Origin: Aptenodytes patagonicus
Taxonomy: Eukaryota; Chordata; Aves; Sphenisciformes; Spheniscidae
Assembly: GCF_965638725.1 (NCBI RefSeq)
Contig: NC_134970.1
Location: forward strand, 6,616,001-6,680,000
DNA: 64,000 nucleotides
Reading direction: 5' to 3'
Position 1 is the stretch's first letter; each line of letters begins with the position of its first letter. Both the position numbers and the translations under genes were made by a program. Below, one piece after another: positions 13,121 to 26,088 of the stretch. Under the pieces are notes generated by a model, which was not told the origin of the DNA, ran no database searches, and worked only from the letters and a program-made list of their open reading frames with translations.

Positions 13121-13328
13121 GTCTATCGGCTGGGGGGAATCGCCAAGCTCGTTGAGCTGCTCCGCAGCACAAACCAGAATGTTCAGCGGGCGGCAGCTGG
13201 AGCCCTCCGAAATTTGGTCTTCAAGAATCCAACCAACAAGATAGAAACCCGGCGGCAGAATGGAATAAGGGAGTGCGTGAGCCTCCTACGGAGGACAGGG
13301 AACACTGAAATTCAGAAACAACTGACAG
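13121..13328 (+). CDS. PKP1: PKP1 coding exon (armadillo repeats 2-3)
   Basis: The exon has 69 codons plus one base and starts VYRLGGIAKLVELLRS. It contains the hallmark AAAGALRNLVF of an armadillo H3 helix and ends RRTGNTEIQKQLTG split at the Gly codon. It matches human PKP1 closely (for example ETRRQNGIRE). The donor is GTACAC, a weaker non-consensus +3/+4. Confidence 0.95.
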
Positions 13329-14079
13329 GTACACAGCAGACTGCTCAGCCCTCAGCAAAGACCATGCTCTTCCCTGCCTGTGGTCCATGTTGCTCCAAAG
13401 CAAAGGACCAGTAGCCCAGTAGCCATCGTGCTGCCATACCGTAAAGAGGATGTTTTATGCTCCTGTTGCACGAAATGGCAACCTAAAACAGAAGTCAGAG
13501 GAGGTCCTGGCCCTTCGATGTCCCATAAGGGTTCCTCACATCATAAGTGCCCATTGGGGAAGCACCTGCCCCAGGTTTCCCCCCACAGCTGTGGCCACCC
13601 TGCCATTCCCATGCCTTCCTGCAGCCCTGGCCCCTGTGCTGTTCCCAGGGAAGGCCAAGGGTGTTGGCAATCCCAATATGGTTGGGCAGGTTATCTCATT
13701 GGTGTGTCACCTTTTCTTGAAGGATTGACGTGAGTTTGTTGGTGCAGGTCACCCTCAGCTGTGACAGGTCTTGTGTGCAAGCCTTTACGAGATCCCTGGA
13801 GAAATGCCTCCCCCCTGCAACCTAATGGCAATAAACAATTTTGGGAGGAGGGAGGATGCTTAGACGCCCATCTCCACATGATACCATGCTCCTGGTGCCC
13901 ATCCTGCCTGTCTCCCATAGGAATGGACAGAGACTAGGGTTTAGGGCAGCCTCTGCACCCTTAGTTCAAAGCAGGATGGAGTGAAGAAGGACTTTGTGGC
14001 TGCAATTCACTCTGACCTAAAGAAAATTTCTAATGCGTGGTGACCCTCTGCTTGAGCTTGTCTCCCACCTCCTTCCTAG
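13329..14079 (+). other. PKP1 intron
   Basis: The intron is 751 bp, with a pyrimidine-rich 3' end (CCTTCCTAG). Nothing else is recognised in it. Confidence 0.75.
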
Positions 14080-14257
14080 GACTGCTCTGGAACCTCTCCT
14101 CCACTGATGAATTGAAAGAAGAGTTGATACAGGAGGCCCTCCCCGTCTTAACAGACTGTGTTATCATCCCTTTCTCTGGCTGGTCTGATGGCAGCTGCAA
14201 TAGGACAAGAGAAATTATTGACCCAGAAGTATTCTTCAATGCTACAGGTTGTTTGAG
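14080..14257 (+). CDS. PKP1: PKP1 coding exon (armadillo repeats 3-4)
   Basis: Two bases complete Gly, then LLWNLSSTDELKEEL and PFSGWSDG follow, ending FFNATGCL plus two bases of Arg before GTGAGT. The LLWNLSS motif is a plakophilin signature. In mammals the alternative 63-nt exon of the longer PKP1 isoform is inserted after this exon. Confidence 0.95.
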
Positions 14258-16388
14258 GTGAGTCATCAAGCAGGGACCTACTGCAGCTTGTGTCTGTTGA
14301 CAAAAGCTGAAGCTGTCTAAGTCCTCTTACAATAAGCTAAAGACACGCTCACTGCAATTGTAGTAATAAAAAATTCTCCTTGAGAAAGTTTTCCTGACTA
14401 AGAGAAGGTGCAGAAAAAATTACGTGTAAAATATTTTCCTGGTAGCTTTTTTTTTTTAAAGAAGTTTGTTCTTGCTAAGTCTCTGCTCAAAAAATATAAG
14501 TTGCTTTGTCACGAGAGAGCTGCAGTACTGAAACCTGACAGTGTCCAGCTCAGACCAGGAAACTTGACACTTTTTGCCCTTAGATTTTTGAGGCTTCCAG
14601 AGAAAATTTTGGTTGCTAGAAAACAAACTGGTTTGGGTTTTAGGTGACAAAAAGACAGAATTCTCTATGTGGGGAAAACAAGCATTTTCCCACTGATTTT
14701 AATAACTGTTTCAGTACAGAGGAATCCCATTGTCCTGGACTTTTCCTGGCTCATTTCATCAGGCAGGTCAGCTACAAAAGAGGAGGTGCAGATTGAGCCC
14801 AGAGTAGTTTATTTTTTTCACGGGAAAGCCAGAGCCCTTTTGTAGAGGATCTTCGCCCCAACTTGCTGTTTCTCCTGCCACCCTCCTCCACTTGGATGCG
14901 AGCTCCTTGTCTCACAGGGAACAAGTGGGGAAAAAAAAAATACCCTGTATAATTAGGTACTTTCATCAACTGAAGCTCTCCCCGAGGGAGCGCAGCACCG
15001 ACCGCACCCTTACCAGACATGCAGCTAGTAGGAGCTGTATCTGCTTATGAAACAAAATGAGTGAATATGGTAGGGGCCTTTTGAGACATGATACTATCGT
15101 CTTCTGTGGCTGGGAGCTGTGTCTGAAAGATACCGAGTGCTGCTGCCTTCCCTGTCTTGGAAGGCATCTTCCCTGAGCAGTTGCACATCGGGATGTGTGG
15201 TGTACGTCGCGTATGAGGTGCTCCACTTTTAAGACCATTTCAACCCACCGATGCCACGAAATAGCCCATTAAAATGAGGGAAAGAGTATGATGATAGCGT
15301 GGTAAAAGGAGCTTTCCGTGGAGTTTAACTCAAGGCAGGCTCTGTCTCCTGAGACTTACCAGTCTGTGGCAGTAATATCCAACACCCCCAGTGAAGACTG
15401 CCAGATGCAGGTCAGCGAGGGAGCTCAAAAGGCTGGGGGGAGCAGGACTGGGGAGCAAGCTGAGTAAGGAAAGCAGGGCGGTTGGGTCAGGAGCCCCTGC
15501 TCCGAGGGGTGAGCCGGGATTGCTCTGATTCACTGCCCTGCCACATCATAACGCAGAGATGAGAACAGCCTTGGCTTTGCCCTGGGCTTGAGCCATTGCT
15601 GCTCAAGCATTTCTGGATTGCAGATGAATTCATTTTAATGAGGAGGCTGCAAATCACAGTGAACATCAAATCCAGTTCTGGAACGCCTGGAGTGAATATC
15701 TCACAACGACTGCCAACCTCTCTTTGTTTTTCATTTGCAAGCTACAAGGCAATAAAACAGGGAAGAAAAAAAAAAACCAACAAAACAACAAAAAACATTT
15801 CCTGTTACTGGAAAAACTCCCCTGTCCTGGCAGCAACCAGTGCTCAGGAATACATTACAACATTACAAACTGGTCAATCCCTCTGGTCAGAGCAATTGCT
15901 GCTCTTCAGCATCTCTGCCCTCATTTCCCATGCAAATATTGCTGTTGACCCTCTGTAGCTCCATGCTTATAACCATTTGCACGTTCCTGATTTTCACAAT
16001 AATCCCAGAGGGTCTTCATTCAGTCTTTTCTTTGGAAAGACCTCCAAGGAGTGATGAGTCTGTGTAATGTCACATGCACAGCCTCTAAGGCAAAATATTG
16101 CTGATAGTTACTCTCACTAGGAGGATGTCTTCTATGCAGAGCTCCTTAACAGGACATTTTCCTAGACGAAATCAATCCTAAAGAGCAACAAGAGAGCTAT
16201 ACGCTACTGCAGTCCTACAGAAGACCTTCAAAATGAGAGCAGTACAGCAGCCTTGCTGAATCTACAAAAATATCCTTAAATTCAACTACAGTCATAGCCA
16301 GAACAGAGCCCATAGAGACTAGTAAGTGAATCCAACTAATCCTCTCTCCTCCTTCTCTCCTGACATGCTCTGCAATGGCTTTCTTCAG
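14258..16388 (+). other. PKP1 intron (2.1 kb)
   Basis: The donor is GTGAGT and the acceptor TTCTTCAG. This is where the mammalian PKP1b-specific 21-residue exon would lie, but I could not recognise an equivalent. There are A/T homopolymers near 14449-14460 and 14931-14940. No mobile element is recognised. Confidence 0.7.
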
Positions 16389-16503
16389 AAACTTGAGTTC
16401 TGCAGACATGGGGCGCCAGACCATGAGGAATTACCCTGGCTTGATCGATTCAGTCATGACTTATGCCCAGAACTGTGTGGCTTCTAACCGACCTGATGAT
16501 AAG
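16389..16503 (+). CDS. PKP1: PKP1 coding exon (armadillo repeats 4-5)
   Basis: One base completes Arg, then NLSSADMGRQTMRNYPGLID and further residues to PDDK before GTACCA. It matches human NLSSADAGRQTMRNYSGLID. The donor is weak (GTACCA), as in the earlier 13121-13328 exon. Confidence 0.95.
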
Positions 16504-17736
16504 GTACCAGATGCTCACCCCAAGCTGTTTGCTAGAGTTCAGCCCCATAGTTAATAATTGCAACTTTGGGAATATCTCAAAAATCCCTTTCAAACAAACA
16601 CAAGAGGGGACTGGACTCTGTGGCTGCTCTAGTCCTTCCAAATCCCAGAGTGATCTGTTGTAGGATTGCAAGTCCTCTGTGCTCTGGGCCTGAAGTAGAG
16701 GTGGGATTTACAATTTCCCTTTACCAAACACAGAGACACAGGAAAGTATTTTGGCCCCTGAGCCCCCAGTATGCTTTCCTCCCTTCCCCTCCCACCTTGG
16801 AGTCCTTCCAGCATCTTAACCTCCATCTCTTGCTCTTCCCACCACCACATCTCTTCATCCAGCAGGACTCAAGTATATAAGCCCCAGATTGGCATCACAT
16901 TCAGCAAGAAGCCAGGAGCTGGCATCTTTTTGCCAGTCCCCTAACTGTGACTCTGATTGCTATGTGTAAATGGCATTTACCTTGGGCAAAATAGTGTTTA
17001 TAGACACATTTTCAGGAGTTCAACACCTGTGATACTAGCCAGAAACCCTAAAGTCCTTAATGCCCAGCAAAGTACCAAAATTCTTTCAAATGAGTTCAGG
17101 ATTGAGCAAATCCTCTTTTGGGGACAGCTTTTGCAAGAAGACCAGTTTCAGCAGCACATAATGAACACAGCTCTTTGGAAATGTAACCACACAATTTGGT
17201 GTTGGTTACAGGTATCTAGTGACAATTCTCCCTTGCTCTTTACATTGGGCATTCTGACATCCAGGTAAAGGAGGGTTAAAAGCCTGTTCTTGGTAAAAAA
17301 TGTCTCCTAATCTGTAACTGTGACTTGGACAAAGTCATTCCAACAGTCACTGGAACTTGACTAAGGCAAGAGGAAGACTTTCAAGATTTGGCATTTCATG
17401 GCGGGCAGTTTGATGTAACCACCCTCTGTACTCACGCTCTCTTCTCCTGTTTATCAACTTGTCTGTGGCAGTGGGACCTAACAGGGTTCAGTGAGTCAGT
17501 CACTGAGATCCACAGTACAGCATTTGGGCTATGTGGCCTTCATTCATGTCTGCTCTACCTCCTTCTTCCTGTCCATCCATTGCTACCTTAAGCAGGGTCA
17601 GGAGCTTATACAGTATAACTGCTAAAGAAAGCTAATTATGGCATAGTATATGTCCTCTCTGTAGCTATAGCAGGTGCTGCTCCATATTTTTCTGCCTAAT
17701 GCGATGCTTGCATTTTTATTCTGGGGGTGATTTCAG
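16504..17736 (+). other. PKP1 intron
   Basis: This 1.2-kb intron ends GATTTCAG. No exon, repeat family or RNA gene is recognised in it. Confidence 0.75.
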
Positions 17737-17892
17737 TCTGTGGAGAATTGCATCTGCATCCTGCACAACCTCTCCTACCGCCTGGATGCCGAAGTTCCCA
17801 ACAAATACACCCAGCTCAACCACATGGCCCGGAGCGTTTATATGGACAAAACTCTCACAGGCTGCTTCAATAGCAGGAGTGGTAAAATGGAG
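17737..17892 (+). CDS. PKP1: PKP1 coding exon (armadillo repeat 5 and inter-repeat insert)
   Basis: The exon has 52 codons in phase 0, beginning SVENCICILHNLSYRLDAEV, almost identical to human. It continues into the less conserved insert that kinks the armadillo superhelix between repeats 5 and 6 (TGCFNSRSGKME). The donor is GTAAGA. Confidence 0.96.
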
Positions 17893-17995
17893 GTAAGATG
17901 TGCTGCAGAGGGCTTGGAAATGTGATATTCAGCCCCAGGCAGGGGCTGCAAGCAAGGAGCAGGATCTGAGCTTCCAGTTTCTCATCTCTTTGTAG

Positions 17996-18172
17996 AATGA
18001 CGAGTACGGTGTCCCCCTTCCAGAGGAGGATTTTAAACCCAAAGGACCCACCTGGCTCTACCACTCTGATGCCATCCGCACTTACCTGTCCCTGATGGAT
18101 CAGAGCAAGAAGGATGCCACCCTGGAAGCTTGTGCTGGAGCCCTGCAGAACCTCACTGCGAGCCGAGGGCTG
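17996..18172 (+). CDS. PKP1: PKP1 coding exon (insert and armadillo repeat 6)
   Basis: The exon has 59 codons in phase 0. It contains PLPEEDFKPKGPTWLYHSDA and KKDATLEACAGALQNLTASR, a strongly conserved plakophilin armadillo segment. It lies only 103 bp after the previous exon, the shortest PKP1 intron in the window. Confidence 0.96.
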
Positions 18173-20257
18173 GTAAGCACTCCTATCTCCTCCACACACA
18201 TGCTCAGCCAAACGTGTCAGCACCTTAGAGTAATCAGAGAGGAAAATGTCCTCCTTAAACCTCAGCGCACTATTGCAAGTCATTCCACAGCGGATGCTGC
18301 AGCTGAAGTATTTATTAATGCCAAAAACAGGGTCTCATGGAGAGTTATAATCAGCATCCCAAGGGTCTATCCCAGATCCATACACTTTCCAGAGGCTCCT
18401 CTAGGTTGGTCATACCACCACCATCTACTGCTATTGGTGCCCTCCCCCCAGGACACCGGTGAGGATGTGCACAGATGTGCGCATGTGGACAGATGTCATT
18501 AATGGAGAGAGAAAGGATGTGCATGCGCCACCGCCTGTGTGCGTTTTTTAAGTGGGAGGTGGCTCTAATAACAGGGTGGGTTGTGCTGTGGATTGTGGCT
18601 TGTCCTCACATCAGAGCTGCTTGTAAAATAGCTCTGATAGATGTCCTAACCCGTAGGTACGGCAGCATGGAGGTTACATGGGCTGCATGATGCCGTGGGT
18701 ATTGCAGGAGCTAGGGCACGGCAAGGGCCACGTCACGACAGCAGCTCTGCTGTGCCCAATATCGCTACCGTGAGCATGTCCTCACAGGCTGCGTTCACAT
18801 GGACAAACCTCGACTTGTCTGTTTATGTCGAACTTCATCAATTCCAATTTAAATAAGATGGCTAGGGAGATAAAGAGATAATTATTTCATACGTAGGAGA
18901 GGCGTGTCACATGTGCGAAGCGTTCCACCCAGAAACACGGAGTGACTCATGAAAGGAGCCTTCACTGCTAGGACAGTATTAACCTGCCAGCTCTGATCTC
19001 CTGGGAGCTTTTGTTACAAGTCTTTCAATGTGGAACACTTTGGGAACCTTTTTTTTTTTTTTTTTTGCAGTTTAACTAAACAGTGGCACTAACAAGGTGG
19101 AGAGAGGCTGTCGCAGTATGGGTAGAGCTGATGAGAGAAATGGGGCTGGAACTATGTGTTCCATGGAAATGAAAAGGCTTTCCGCAATCAAGATCATTAC
19201 ACAAGAATGTCTTTTGGGCAGGGGGGAAGAAAACAGACAAACAAAAACCAGCTCTGACAGTGTTGAAGCAACTTATTTCAGCCTTCTGGAAGGGAATGGT
19301 TGGAATTTGCCTGGATGTGCAGAAGCGGCTTCTCCTTTCAAGGGTCTTACTCCAGCTCAGAGCTGGAGTTGGGCTGGGTTGCTGGGTTTGCTGTCACTTG
19401 AAGGAAAGGGAAACTGGGGACAAGCTTACAAAGCTTACTAGAACCCTTTAGCTTATAGAGGAGAACTCTGAATCTCTTCTCAGACTCAGCTTTACATATC
19501 CCAGTCCTGCTGGTGTGAATCTGTAATGTGGCACACACGTGTCCTGGAGCATGGAAGGGAAATTGGGTCTCAGCCCACTGGAAGAGGGTTGCCTTCCAGC
19601 CCGTTCCCTCCATCCCCGTGTCACTGTTGATGGACATGTGTCACTGGTGGTGTGACAATCTCCAGCAGCCTCTCTGGTGGGGCAGCAGCTGAGAAGTTCA
19701 GTTTATACTCTATCAATAAGAAGGCAATTTATTAAGGGTATGTGCTTCAATGTCCATGAACACTCATCTGCATTGGCTACATCCTGAGATCTTCTAGATT
19801 TACGTAAGCAAACATGAGATCAGGATCCAAGATGAGTATTTTTGGTCTCCAGCTTGTTTTTTAAAGGTATGATTAGCTGTTCCTATTCCAAAGCAGCCTA
19901 TTACTTGTGGCATGGCAGGGAGCTGCAAGGGCATTGTGAAGGGCAAGGGCAACGTGGACATGAAGGTAAAACTTCTCCAGCTTTTGGGAATATCAGTTGG
20001 GTGAGCAACTGTCCCCACTCAGGCTCCAGAAAGAGGACAGAAGCACCAGGCGTATCACAGAAGATGGGAGACTGACTTTGCAAATACCTGTGGAGAAGAG
20101 GGGTAAATGACAAAGTAAGTGGGATTATGGTAGCAGAAGAAGGTATTATACAGATGCTTATTTTATAGTGTAGTCATGTTTGTCTGGCCCCATACATAAT
20201 TCCTGTTGTGTCCTCCCAGCATTAGAAATCATGAGACATCTCTGTTCTGTCTCCTAG
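18173..20257 (+). other. PKP1 intron (2.1 kb)
   Basis: The donor is GTAAGC and the acceptor CTCCTAG. It contains a long T run followed by GCAG near 19049-19070, an acceptor look-alike with no coding exon after it. Nothing else is recognised. Confidence 0.75.
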
Positions 20258-20411
20258 ATGTCCAGCGCAATGAGCCAATTGATTGGTTTGAAGGAAAAAG
20301 GTTTGCCTCGCATAGCACGGCTCCTCCAGTCCAACAGCTCTGAAGTTGTCCGGTCTGGGGCTTCTTTGCTGAGCAACATGTCCCGGCATCCTGCCCTCCA
20401 CAAAACCATGG
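20258..20411 (+). CDS. PKP1: PKP1 coding exon (armadillo repeat 7)
   Basis: The exon starts MSSAMSQLIGLKEKGLPRIA and ends SNMSRHPALHKTM plus one base before GTAAGT. It matches human SSGMSQLIGLKEKGLPQIA. The ATG at the exon start is an internal Met, not a translation start. Confidence 0.96.
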
Positions 20412-20921
20412 GTAAGTAATTTCCACCACAGTGGATTCCAGAACAATGTCTAGTTTCTAACTCTCTAATATCTGCCCGCCTCGTTTTGTAAACCCCATAA
20501 TAGGACTTAGCCAAGCTCCGAAATTGGGCAAAGTAGTGTCACTTCTGGCCAAAAGGACAATTACAGGTGATATCTGCAGGCTTAATTAACAAAATGTGTG
20601 CTATCTCAAAGTCCGTACAAGCATGTGGTATGCTTTATAGACACTGACAAATCTGCAGGATCATGAGGATGATAGTGTTTTGGGAACTGAGTTGGACTTG
20701 ACTACCCATGACCAATATCATTGCCCTTCCAGAGCCCTGCAGCATTCATTTTGTCTCTGAAAATCAAGTGATGACTACTGTGCCATTACTGTCCAACATT
20801 ATTAGTGCCTCTTTCCAGAGATAACACTGCATTCTTGCACTGAATAGCGCTAACACAAATAGTATCATTCACTTGTGCTAGGTTTTATTTAAATGTTGAT
20901 TGGAACATTCCACCTCTTTAG
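20412..20921 (+). other. PKP1 intron
   Basis: The intron is 510 bp with a CTCTTTAG acceptor. A second AG 8 nt downstream (CTCACCAG) would shift the frame and is not used in this model. No repeat is recognised. Confidence 0.75.
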
Positions 20922-21108
20922 CTCACCAGGTGCTCCCAGATGTATCACGTCTCCTGTCATTCCAGTCTGGAAATACCAACAGCTATGGCGAGATCATGAC
21001 ATCAGCTTGTTACACTCTGAGGAACCTCATCATGTCCAACCCACACCTGGGAAAGTCTTACTTGACAAGCAACATGCTAAATAATGTAGTAAGCCTGTGC
21101 CGAAATGG
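20922..21108 (+). CDS. PKP1: PKP1 coding exon (armadillo repeat 8)
   Basis: Two bases complete an Ala codon, then HQVLPDVSRLLSFQSGNTNS, SACYTLRNLIMSNP and MLNNVVSLCRN, with two bases of Gly before GTGAGT. It matches human NQVFPEVTRLLTSHTGNTSN and SACYTVRNLMASQP. Confidence 0.95.
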
Positions 21109-24100
21109 GTGAGTTTGGGGCAGAAGGCATGGAGAGGGTTGTGCATAGGCATTTTTGAGCCCATGCACTCTGTGCAAAGCCAGATTAATCCCAGAGTCTT
21201 CCCAATACCCTTCCAAGCCATAGTAAAGCATTATTCTTTCCCTGTGGTTGTACATTGAGAGAGCCAAAAAAATTCAAGCCTGTTGGTAGACACAAATCCT
21301 CAGCAATGGTTTCTTGGAAACAGACATAAGCCATCCATGGTGGGATTTGTAAAGGGGCCTCAGGAAATTTGCTGGCTGAATTTTAAGAAATTCTAAACAG
21401 AACTGAAGGACCAACACCTTAAACCCTGTTAAAAATTCCAGCCCTCAAAACAGGGGATGTCAGTAGGCAGTCTGACTCTCTAGCACCTGGGCTTCCCACT
21501 CACAGCTTCCTGCAAACCTAATCATGACGGTCAGGTCCGAGATTCAAGCACCGCCAATATAATGGGATTGTGCTTTGCTTTAATGTTCAGATTTGTTCAT
21601 CTTACTGTTGGGACATCCACTTCAAGTGGCAAAGATGCAGCTGTGATGAAGCATATATATAAAATATACATATATATATGTATTTATAAGTATCTCCCCT
21701 GGTCTACTCACATATATTTTACAACAACTGAGCAATCCCAACATATTTTACCACTTTTTCTTTTAGGATTTAGTTTGAGTTTTGATGGTAGTAATTCTCT
21801 CTTGCTTGTTATCCATGCTCTGTACAGCCCTGTGCAAAAGCTTGTCAACCCTTGCCAAACTATATGTCCATTTCTGGCCAAACTGGTGTTAAAATTACAT
21901 GGTCTTTGACCATGTATTCTCCTTCCTAGACTTTCACCTCTCCTATCATCTGTCTTTGTTTTAAAATACCTTATACAAGTAACCTATTGTTTTCTGTTGT
22001 GAAAAGGCATTCACATGCCTTCTCCATCATCGTTTGATAAACCACTTACAATCTACCACTTGTTTCATGGCAGCAGAGAGACTCTCAGTCATTAAAAGTG
22101 GCCTCCTTGTTTAGTTTGGAGCTCAGCCAACGAACATCGGTCAGTTTGCTGCTTTTATATGCTTCCACTCTTCAACAAGCCCAATTAACATGAAACCCAG
22201 CCCTCTTCTAAGTCTTCGTTGTTTTGCATGGTATTAACTTCTGCCTAAAGTCCCGCTTTGGATCCCTCAGACCAGTCGTCAGCTAATTTACTACTTCAGC
22301 AAAGTGTTGCACAACTGGGCTTGTGCGTACCTTAATTGTCTGAACTGTTTTGTGTGATGAGCTTTGTTTGCAATGACTCACTAAACTGCGAGGAGTTACT
22401 AAATTCTGGAGATGTGTGTTTCTCCTGTCTGTATCACAAATTCCTTCTGAGAAACTCCTCAGTTCCTACAATGTCCAAAACCTGAATTGTTCCTTTTACT
22501 CCATTCTTTCTGTCCCCAAAGATTTTATGCTGTTCAATTCTTATGAAAAAAACCCCAACAATTTACATCCAGAAGTAATCTTACTTACTCAAGCCATAGC
22601 ATTTCAGACTGTTCCCATAGAGCAGACATGAAAGAGATGTCCCCTCTAGTGAATTGGACCTGTTAGTTCACCAATTAGCTAACTTTTCCCACTTCCCTGT
22701 ATAGCCTGTGAAGATAAACAGGAAATTTTAGACTGGGATTTGTCCAGTCCTACATCAGAAAGAGCCTCACCCACTCCCTGATGGTAATAACTAGATCCAA
22801 CACCTCTGCTGGGGGCTATTGCCTAGGTTGGATGCAGGCCCCATACTCCCCACACCAATGCTGAGTCCCATGCTACCAGCCTCCTCCTTCCCAGCACCAC
22901 AGCCAGCAGAAATAGAGAACAGAGGAGGTCTCAATGGTGACCAAATCACCATGGAGAACACCATGCCATGTTGCACCTTGTTAATATTTTGCAGAGTTTT
23001 CTCTGTTAATCTGCCTCAGTTTCCCTGCGGACGCACTTCCCTTATCTCCACCACCAGTTGGTTTGGTTGGCATGTCTGCGTTAGTGCCTCCCTGGCACAT
23101 ACTTCTTCTGCCACCTGACAAATGTTTCTTCACCTGTATTTTAGAACTGGTCTCTTGTTGCATTTGAAGCTGTAAATCATTAGTTTAACACGTTTGATCA
23201 TTTCTGTATTCATGTTTTAGAAAGAGCTTCCAGGTTACAGACAAGTGAGTTATGGATCTTTTCCTTTCCCATGTTCTTCTCGAATGCTGACCAGCGCTCT
23301 TCAAAGCTGAGGTTTCTTTTTCTGCATGGTTTTTGTAGGTGTATGCTGAGTGAAAGGCATCAACGGTTCAGCAGTTTATCTGATAGCTGTGGTTTCTTCT
23401 CCTTCCTGGAGCACCTCAATTCAATAATTGTCTCCATCTCCTACGTATATCCTCATCTATGACATGGGCTTCATAGTGATGATGGTGTTCATTCACTCTT
23501 CGTTATTTTTAATCCAAGTTGCCAAAATATTGAATATTACCTTCTTTTTTTGTTGGTGTTTCTGAAAATCAAGCTACTCTTACTGATTTATTGTGATGTC
23601 TGGTGTCCTTTTAATCTTTCTTCTCCAGCTGTCTGAAAAATAGCATTTTCAAGTAACATTATTTCACTGATGAAATTATCATTTTTCTCAATAATTCTAC
23701 TGGCTGCACTAAAAGCTTTTCTCCAAAATCTTTTTCAGTAACTTTAGAGCATCAGATTTGCAGTTCGTCTCACAATCCCTTTATCACTGATTTCTTCCAG
23801 TTTCTCTTTGTTCATTCACTTTTTACACCTTTTCTGTTATACAATTTAATTTTGCAGTTTAATTCTACCATAACATTTTACCAACATTAATCTTTCAAGG
23901 AACTCAGGTCTTTCCTTAATTCTTTTCTGTGGAAGAGAGTTCTTCTCATCCACACATTTCCAATTTCCCATTTCTTCCAAAGATTGCACCTTGATATCAA
24001 TTTTATAAACTCATGACAACCTGAAGAAGTCCTTCTTCCAAGAATTCCTTGACATCTCCTGTGATGTATATAAGGTTCTTGATATTTTTGTCCTTTGAGG

Positions 24101-26003
24101 AAACATTCTTTCCCTCCATTATTTGATATGCATGTACAAAACCCTCATCTTTTGTGCTGCCCTCGTGCTTCCCCCCGGCCTCACCATCTCCTTTTGATTA
24201 GGTTCATGTTTGTGTTTTGTTGAGTCAATAGTTTTTTGGATGACTGCTGCCACTGCCACCAGTGGACATCTTCCCTGTTGTCTTTCCACAAATTTTTACA
24301 AATAATGCTACTCGTAAAAAAAAGACTGTCCTTAAAATCAACTTTGATTTTCAGGTAACTTGTTTTTACGAAAGTTTTTCCCCAAATCAGCTGTCCTTGA
24401 TATTCTACTCCATGTTCTACACTGCTGTAGTCACACACTATTCCCAGCACTTTTGTTTAGGATACGCTACTTTACATACTGAAGTTGTGATCACAGCTTC
24501 ATCAGTTCATGTTTAATTGTTTTATACCTAAATAGTAGCAGTAGATGCTGTATGAAACAGAGATAGTATAAATCCTTCAAATTAAAATGGTCTGAATTTG
24601 GAAATGGCTCAGATACCAGATGCTGGTAATTTTGGTTTGAAAAGAAAAATTCTTTTGAGGTGTGCTCTGAAGTCACAATGGCACAAAGTACGTATTTGGC
24701 ATCACTAGAAATAAATCATTAAAAAAAAAAGAAAATTAGCTCAGAAAGAGAGAAACATCATGAAACAACATATTCTTGAAAAAGAGTGTCAAAGACATGC
24801 ACTGACCATCTAACCATAGATGCCTCTGGGTTTATTGGTTTTTAATGGCTTTTCAACCACAAACAATTTTTCAGCCACAAAGTTTTTTTTAAACATAGTC
24901 GTTCTGGTGACAGGGCATAGGACGGTTATAACCAGAGAGGTGATTTTGCAATAAAACCTAGTTCTCCTGTCCCAAAACATTGCTCAAGAATTTCCGATTA
25001 TCTGCAGTTCCCCTGGTCCTCCACGCAATACCAACGTGTGTGAGCTGCACTATCCCGTTGGAGCTTATGACCAGGTTAAATTTGCTAATTTCTTTTAGGC
25101 TACGAGGTCTTTGGTAACAACTGCTGTGTATATGAGACAAATGCCCCAAAATTTACTGAATATGGTTACATCCCTGTCCTTTCACACTCAGAGTACGGTG
25201 TTTGCAGGTCCCAGGTTGTTCCTGATGACCACTATCCGTTCCATTTCTCATAGTCTGATGAGGACTATTTTGAGGACACAATGTTTTGTGAAGCTGTATC
25301 ATACAGGGAGGGTCCTGAGTCTGGTCTCGTACCTCTCCATCACCCTGGCTGAGACAGGCTGGGGCTGTCGCACTGAACCCACATCAGGAGTCTCCCACAG
25401 GCAGGACGATGTCCAGCACATCAGAAGCAGCGATAAGAACCAGCAAGGAGGTTTATATCTAGGTTGTCGTATGAAATGTTCCAAAATTATAAAAGGTACT
25501 GCTATGACTCACGGTTTCGGAGCTGTTACGTGAGCAAGTATCTATTAACTTGTGCTGAGTAAGGACTTATGGTTGCAGATGTTGTTATTACGAATGCTCC
25601 CGTCTCCTCTGTCCTCACCAGGCAGCACGGAGCCCGTTCCTGTGCTGCCCTCCCAAAGTGATTCGCCCACATCGTTCCTACAGACTTCAGGGAAGGGTTG
25701 GCGCCATTTCCCTTCTCTTTCCCTCTCCCAAATTTCACACTCCAGAAACACTCCTTCAGCTCAGTTTAATGCCTGTTTTTCCACTCAAATCCTCCCCTCT
25801 TTTTCATTTGCCCTGTTCCAGTCCCAGAGGTGGTTGTCACGTAACATTGCTGAGAGAGCAAGAACGGTTTTATTGACAGTCCTCCATCAAGTCTAGCCAG
25901 CCTCCCAGCTGGAGATGGGCTTATTTAAAGGCTGTTGGTAATGCATGTGGGTTGCTGCTCTGTGGCCGGGCATAATTCACCAGGGTTGCTTTCATCTTCC
26001 CAG
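21109..26003 (+). other. PKP1 intron (4.9 kb)
   Basis: This AT-rich intron has a TA-dinucleotide-rich patch at about 21651-21690. No further exon, named repeat or RNA gene is recognised. The acceptor TCTTCCCAG lies at its right end. Confidence 0.75.
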
Positions 26004-26088
26004 CTCCTGTCCAAAAGCGGCCGAAGCTGCTCGCCTCTTGCTGACAGATCTTTGGTCAAACAGGGAGCTCCAGAGTGTGCTCAAGCAG
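26004..26088 (+). CDS. PKP1: PKP1 coding exon (armadillo repeat 9)
   Basis: One base completes Gly, then SCPKAAEAARLLLTDLWSNR and ELQSVLKQ before GTAAGG. It matches human SPKAAEAARLLLSDMWSSKE. Confidence 0.95.

Noticed and set aside
19049..19070. Splice acceptor after a long T run in a PKP1 intron
   Set aside because: Nothing after it resembles plakophilin and the flanking exons already join in phase.
20258..20411. ATG at the exon start as an alternative PKP1 start
   Set aside because: It is an internal residue in a continuous conserved armadillo frame, with no promoter evidence.
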